Source of the DNA: an uncultured Eubacteriales bacterium
GTDB lineage: Bacteria; Bacillota; Clostridia; Lachnospirales; Lachnospiraceae
Direction: 5' to 3'
Assembly: GCA_900313775.1 (NCBI GenBank)
Contig: OMSP01000264.1
Coordinates: 1 to 9,453 of the forward strand
DNA: 9,453 bases
Part shown: positions 6,801-9,453 of the stretch, piece by piece
Layout of the letters: every line of letters begins with the position of its first letter
Numbering within the stretch: the stretch's first letter is position 1
Position numbers and translations under genes: made by a program
The notes under the pieces: model-generated
Database searches by the model: none
Told to the model about the DNA's origin: nothing
What the model saw: the letters and a program-made list of their open reading frames with translations, nothing else

Positions 6801-9453
6801 ATATCGGAGAGGGTGCTTTCACCGGTAACGATCTTACCCGGCTTGAGATGGAGGAAGGGATCGAGATAGTCGGCAGCTGTGCTTTCAAGGAGAATAAGCT
6901 TGTCAAAGTGACGCTTCCGAAATCTCTTGTAACAGTCGGAGAAGAGAGCTTTGCATCCAACAGCATAGCCAGCCTGGAATTCGCCAATGGGGGAGAACAG
7001 GATCTCACCATCGCGACGCGGGCATTCGCGGACAATGAGCTGAAGTCCCTCCAGGTTCCCGACAATCTGGATGTTCTGGACGGCACGGCGTTTGTGGACA
7101 ATCCCGGAACAAATGATGAAGCAGGCGTTGTACGTCTGTACAAATTGACCGAGACCGGTTCTGCGCTCAGTTATAAATCAGCCGGCACATCGACGTGCCA
7201 GGATATAGTGTTCGGCGAGATTCCGCCGGAGGCAGCGCCCTGGGGAGTGAGACATTTCACTTTCACAGAGAATACGATCACCGGCTTCAGCGAAGACGGC
7301 GAAGCCAAGTTGGCAGTTGATCCTTATATATCTCTGCCCGGAAAGAGCAATGACGGCACAGTTATCACGACTGTCGGTGAAGCTGCATTCACAGGATACT
7401 GCGGAGAACAGGGTACCGCCACACCTGACCATCCGCTGGTGATAAAAGGTGTCGAGTTCGCGCCGACTATTACGACGATAAAGACGCGCGCATTTAACAC
7501 TTGCGCTATCGAGCATATCGAGATCCCCGATACGATCAGCAGTCTGGAGCCCGCTTCATTCAGTTCCAATTACGGGATCAAGACGATCACTTTGTCTCAG
7601 GGTCTGACAGAGATCCCCGAGGGAGTATTCGTGACCAATGTAACAAATGATCAGGTAAAGGATCTGGTCATCCCTGACGGCGTCGCCAAGATCGGTAAGA
7701 ATGCCTTCACTGGGCTGCATATCGTCAATCTGACTCTGCCGGATTCGCTGGTGGAAATAGGAGAAAATGCATTCCAGAATCATCAGATTAAAGAGCTTGA
7801 GATTCCTGCCGGTGTCAAGAAGATCGGAGACAGAGCTTTCGAGGTCAGGCAGGAGGGCATAACACCTCTTCCTCAGAAGCTGATCCTGCATGAGGGTCTT
7901 GAAGAGATCGGAGAGGAGGCTTTCGGGCAGACCGCACTCGATTCCGTGGAGATCCCGAAGTCTCTCAAGTCGCTTGCTTCGACAGCGTTTGTCGACTGGC
8001 TTGGAAAAGGGCGCAGTGACGGAAAACCGGTCGATCTGAGGACGTCGCACGCTGCTCAGGCCAGGGGCACAGACGGTTATGAGAGTATAGCTGTCAACGG
8101 CGCAGGTCACCGCGTCGTTTACGACAAGATGGTCGGCACCGGCTGGGATTATGATGACTTCACTTATAGTGATGACCAGAAGTCGATCACAGGCTGGAGT
8201 GAGCAGGGCGAAGAAAAGCGGAAAGAATATGCGCTGCGCGAGACCTACCCCACCATGGTCATGCCTGACAAAGCCTCCTACGACAGCGATGTATATATCA
8301 CGGAGATCGCGGATAATGCCTTTCAGCTGGAACTCTACAATGAGACTACCGGGGAGGGTGAAGTGACCATGCAGAAATTCGACTGCAATTCACCCTACGG
8401 CATTCAGAGGATGGTATTCCCCGAGAGGATCGAGAGGATCGGCAACTGCGCGTTTGAATACAACAATCTGAAGGCGGTCGATCTGGAGTCCGCGAAGAAT
8501 CTGCATGCGATAGGCACAAGCGCCTTCCACGGCAATCATCTGGTGACAGTCGAGATCCCGAACACGGTGAACGAGCTCGGCGGCGGTGCTTTTGCCATGA
8601 ACAATATCTTCTTCCTCACATTGTCTGAAAATGTGACCAAGATACCGCAGGGATGCTTCTCGATGAATATATTCATGTATGAACTGGAGATCCCGAACAC
8701 GGTGACGGAGATCGGAGAGGAGGCCTTTGCGGGAGCAAGACTTGAAGAACTGGAGATCCCGTCATCGGTGACCAGGATCGGCAAGAAAGCATTCCATTTG
8801 CACCATCTGACTTCCCTGCATATACCGGGTAATGTCAAGGTGATCGAGGACTCTGCCTTCGAGGGAACCTTCAAGGAGAGTACGCTCAAGCGTCTCACGT
8901 TCGGCGAAGGTGTTGAGTATATCGGCAAATACGCATTTAAGGAAGCGCTGCTCGAAGAAGTGACTTTACCAAACAGTCTGAAAGATATGGGAGTAGATCC
9001 GTTCTACAGCAACAAGGGCAAGAACGGAAGCGGCGTGGTCGAGCTCTACAGCAGGAACCGCAGCCATATGGCTTTTAATGAGGACCGGTATCACGGTAAA
9101 GAGAATGGTGTCAGCAGGCACTGTCATAAAGTTGTCTTCATAGGCGAGGAAGAGACAAAACCGCCCGCAGCAGATCCGGCAAAGAGTGTCAAGACAGTCA
9201 CCGTTAGCGCTAAGACAGTCAATGCGGCCGCAGTAGCCAAAGCGATCAAGGCAGCAGGCGGCAAGAGTGAGTATGTCAAAACATTTACCCTTGATAAGAA
9301 AGTAAAGAAGATCAGCAAGGGAGCATTCAGGAAGACAAATGTCAATACACTCATTATCAAGAGCAAGAAGCTGACCAAGAAATCCGTCAAGGGTTCGCTG
9401 AAGGGATCCAAAGTCAAGACCATCAAGGTGAAAGTCGCCAAGAAGGCCAAGAC
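3878..9453 (+). CDS. Giant secreted BspA-type LRR protein with six tandem modules and a lysine-rich tail (3' end outside window)
   Basis: The frame has no stop from the ATG at 3878 to the window end: 1858 codons, then a partial AC. Residues 1-30 are a signal peptide (KHARR, hydrophobic core, likely cut after VMA). Six modules follow, each starting with a header W-x2-x-DFTY or similar and then ITGFSExG, at residues 37, 307, 588, 897, 1122 and 1423. Each continues with LRR_5 units (consensus L..I.IP..V..IG..AF..N) and a tail resembling GxVxLY. I count about 45 units, roughly 6, 6, 8, 6, 9 and 10 per module. An acidic Asp/Pro linker separates modules 1 and 2. The lysine-rich domain starts near residue 1769. 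By alignment with the preceding gene about 26 residues are missing, giving some 1884 in all. BspA-family proteins are surface or secreted, and some bind host matrix proteins; the ligand here is unknown. The gene may be co-transcribed with the one 124 nt upstream. Confidence 0.9.
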   Translation, partial: MKHARRIVSILLTAMLMLTLLPAGAVTVMAEPNESGWAPEDFTYGEGDLEQNFAIYPANASGDKLKGTIHVITGFSESGLAKLETNKDLVIPAEDPDGNTVQGIGSSAFSNKGLTSLTLPEGIKTDNNGKWDESVETRGDFFIGSTAFSSNSLTELTLPEGVLYVGGNAFKNNQLVSVSFPSTIMMIANQAFATNQLETLNFPEKTDFAFQLDSMSFAQNNLTEVTLPDKTDKVTRWAFFQNTGMEPVVSGTEAEQQGGIVYFHIKDPGKYIQDTTNGTCNVQKLIATYSEPDDPGADDPPEDVDTWLNTDFTYQQYSKLMYGCDYTRQLYVSGPIITGFSETGAQKLQAGNTDLVIPSKTPEGEMVTGVGNEAFKGKGLTSVKFPTGMLVPYDDQVTQNVTRRGNFLIHESAFANNELTEVYLPAGVMACMANSFRNNKIKKVTLPRTIWWIETLAFANNEITKVNFPQTCDFRLEMHGMTFADNNIKSVRLPDYTEVVNKDVFAMNPGMEPMTEEIAKKRSATDWQKYMPGGEAESGIVYMYTDRAALFDAQRIHTLDRPTKNQWSPFQKLVLISSETPDADTDKWNTSDFTYEGTTVTGLSASGKAKRADNDKLDIPDRTPTGEFVTEIADSDNSFGGLFGEEVRDGEGNVSGVEGFDVVSLPNGLQAIGDRAFSGLGLKEVIFPNQIKEIGMAAFQMNKLENAILPDSVTSIGGGAFASNPTLKRISIPRNEDYTTIEEGTFGCSDMKNWMTDFTSIDIPETITVIGDNAFAGNNFETIEIPASVKSIGRFAFSTKNYLQTPTILTLHEGLETIGRFAFRNKKIENVVLPSTVQSLPENTFAKVDTDWEGTGHAVNNPLITRVFVPTEEQYNDKENFPDSEWHKIYLGDPNKWAAEDFEYGDVQMPGAGTVRAVTGFSEHGLEKLTINTAVTLPQTDDNGDDVEAVGPNAFASLEDKKLTDLSIPAGSIKYIGEGAFTGNDLTRLEMEEGIEIVGSCAFKENKLVKVTLPKSLVTVGEESFASNSIASLEFANGGEQDLTIATRAFADNELKSLQVPDNLDVLDGTAFVDNPGTNDEAGVVRLYKLTETGSALSYKSAGTSTCQDIVFGEIPPEAAPWGVRHFTFTENTITGFSEDGEAKLAVDPYISLPGKSNDGTVITTVGEAAFTGYCGEQGTATPDHPLVIKGVEFAPTITTIKTRAFNTCAIEHIEIPDTISSLEPASFSSNYGIKTITLSQGLTEIPEGVFVTNVTNDQVKDLVIPDGVAKIGKNAFTGLHIVNLTLPDSLVEIGENAFQNHQIKELEIPAGVKKIGDRAFEVRQEGITPLPQKLILHEGLEEIGEEAFGQTALDSVEIPKSLKSLASTAFVDWLGKGRSDGKPVDLRTSHAAQARGTDGYESIAVNGAGHRVVYDKMVGTGWDYDDFTYSDDQKSITGWSEQGEEKRKEYALRETYPTMVMPDKASYDSDVYITEIADNAFQLELYNETTGEGEVTMQKFDCNSPYGIQRMVFPERIERIGNCAFEYNNLKAVDLESAKNLHAIGTSAFHGNHLVTVEIPNTVNELGGGAFAMNNIFFLTLSENVTKIPQGCFSMNIFMYELEIPNTVTEIGEEAFAGARLEELEIPSSVTRIGKKAFHLHHLTSLHIPGNVKVIEDSAFEGTFKESTLKRLTFGEGVEYIGKYAFKEALLEEVTLPNSLKDMGVDPFYSNKGKNGSGVVELYSRNRSHMAFNEDRYHGKENGVSRHCHKVVFIGEEETKPPAADPAKSVKTVTVSAKTVNAAAVAKAIKAAGGKSEYVKTFTLDKKVKKISKGAFRKTNVNTLIIKSKKLTKKSVKGSLKGSKVKTIKVKVAKKAK
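3986..4795 (+). repeat. LRR module 1 of the giant protein
   Basis: About 270 residues: header WAPEDFTY, then ITGFSESGLAKL and DLVIP, six AF-type LRR units and a tail (GGIVYFHI...). It aligns along its whole length with module 2 in unit order and in non-consensus details: the TRGDF/TRRGNF step, the KTDFAFQLDSM / QTCDFRLEMHGM step and the shared NPGMEP/NTGMEP before the tail. Confidence 0.75.
4796..5638 (+). repeat. LRR module 2 of the giant protein (duplicate of module 1)
   Basis: About 281 residues: header WLNTDFTY, then ITGFSETGAQKL and DLVIP, six LRR units and a tail beginning SGIVYMY. It shares with module 1 features that the other modules lack, indicating an intragenic tandem duplication. 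The duplicate has diverged in sequence, and its tail region is longer. Confidence 0.75.
5639..9181 (+). repeat. LRR modules 3-6 of the giant protein
   Basis: Four further modules begin at 5639 (WNTSDFTY), 6566 (WAAEDFEY), 7241 (WGVRHFTF) and 8144 (WDYDDFTY). Unit counts are about 8, 6, 9 and 10, so the modules differ in length. Each header is followed by TGFSE, TGLSA or TGWSE, a charged stretch, then a [DLV]-[IL]P-type strand and the first AF unit. They are clearly related to modules 1 and 2 but more divergent. Module 6 passes through a short Pro-rich linker (KPPAADPA) into the lysine-rich tail. Confidence 0.7.
9182..9453 (+). other. Lysine-rich C-terminal domain, copy 3 (cut by window end)
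   Basis: It begins KSVKTVTVSAKTVNAAAV and continues through KKVKKISKGAF and SKKLTKKSVKGSLKGSKVK to KVKVAKKAK, where the window ends. The next partial codon, AC, would encode Thr, the residue found at that point in the complete copy. Expected but unseen is the KYVKKYKKIF...VKVK ending. Confidence 0.75.

Noticed and set aside
3986..9181. Repeated DNA as CRISPR or non-coding tandem repeat
   Set aside because: Periodicity is at protein level (LRR units of about 20-25 residues with variable insertions); no conserved DNA repeat with unique spacers is seen.

Overview
The window holds three tandem, same-strand genes for secreted surface proteins that share one lysine-rich C-terminal domain. Two of them are visibly built on BspA-type (LRR_5) leucine-rich repeats, and the first is cut by the window edge so that only its tail is seen. 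Signal peptides, Shine-Dalgarno sites, InlB/Listeria-Bacteroides repeats, a DUF6273-like domain and a Lys/Tyr-rich LRR-type C-terminus together suggest a Gram-positive anaerobe of the Clostridia, of the gut, rumen or oral kind. A coriobacterial or erysipelotrichial host cannot be excluded. No housekeeping gene, tRNA, rRNA, CRISPR array or transposase is present to narrow this down.

Layout: (1) positions 2-364 are the 3' end of a gene whose visible product is almost entirely the lysine-rich tail domain. (2) A 92-nt gap holds a possible extended -10 promoter and a good ribosome binding site. (3) Positions 457-3753 encode a complete 1098-residue secreted mosaic: signal peptide, DUF6273-like domain, CXXC-type repeat, possible BACON-like domain, InlB repeat, LRR block, second InlB repeat, helical linker, lysine-rich tail. 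(4) A 124-nt gap holds a strong 13-bp hairpin without a U-tract. (5) From 3878 to the window end runs a very large ORF, open for 1858 codons without a stop. It encodes a signal peptide, six consecutive header-LRR-tail modules with about 45 LRR units, and the start of the same lysine-rich tail. By alignment with its neighbour it should end about 26 codons past the window.

Inferred joint role: the shared tail suggests that all three proteins are held at the cell surface in the same way, probably non-covalently, because the two visible C-termini carry no LPXTG motif. Their exposed parts differ and would display different binding surfaces. This resembles a locus of tandem paralogous adhesin-like genes. 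Ligands and function cannot be read from the sequence. No defence system, biosynthetic cluster or mobile element was found. The most notable features are the repeated W-x(2)-[DE/TD/SD]-DFTY...ITGFSE header module, seen seven times in two proteins, and the shared basic anchor-like domain.
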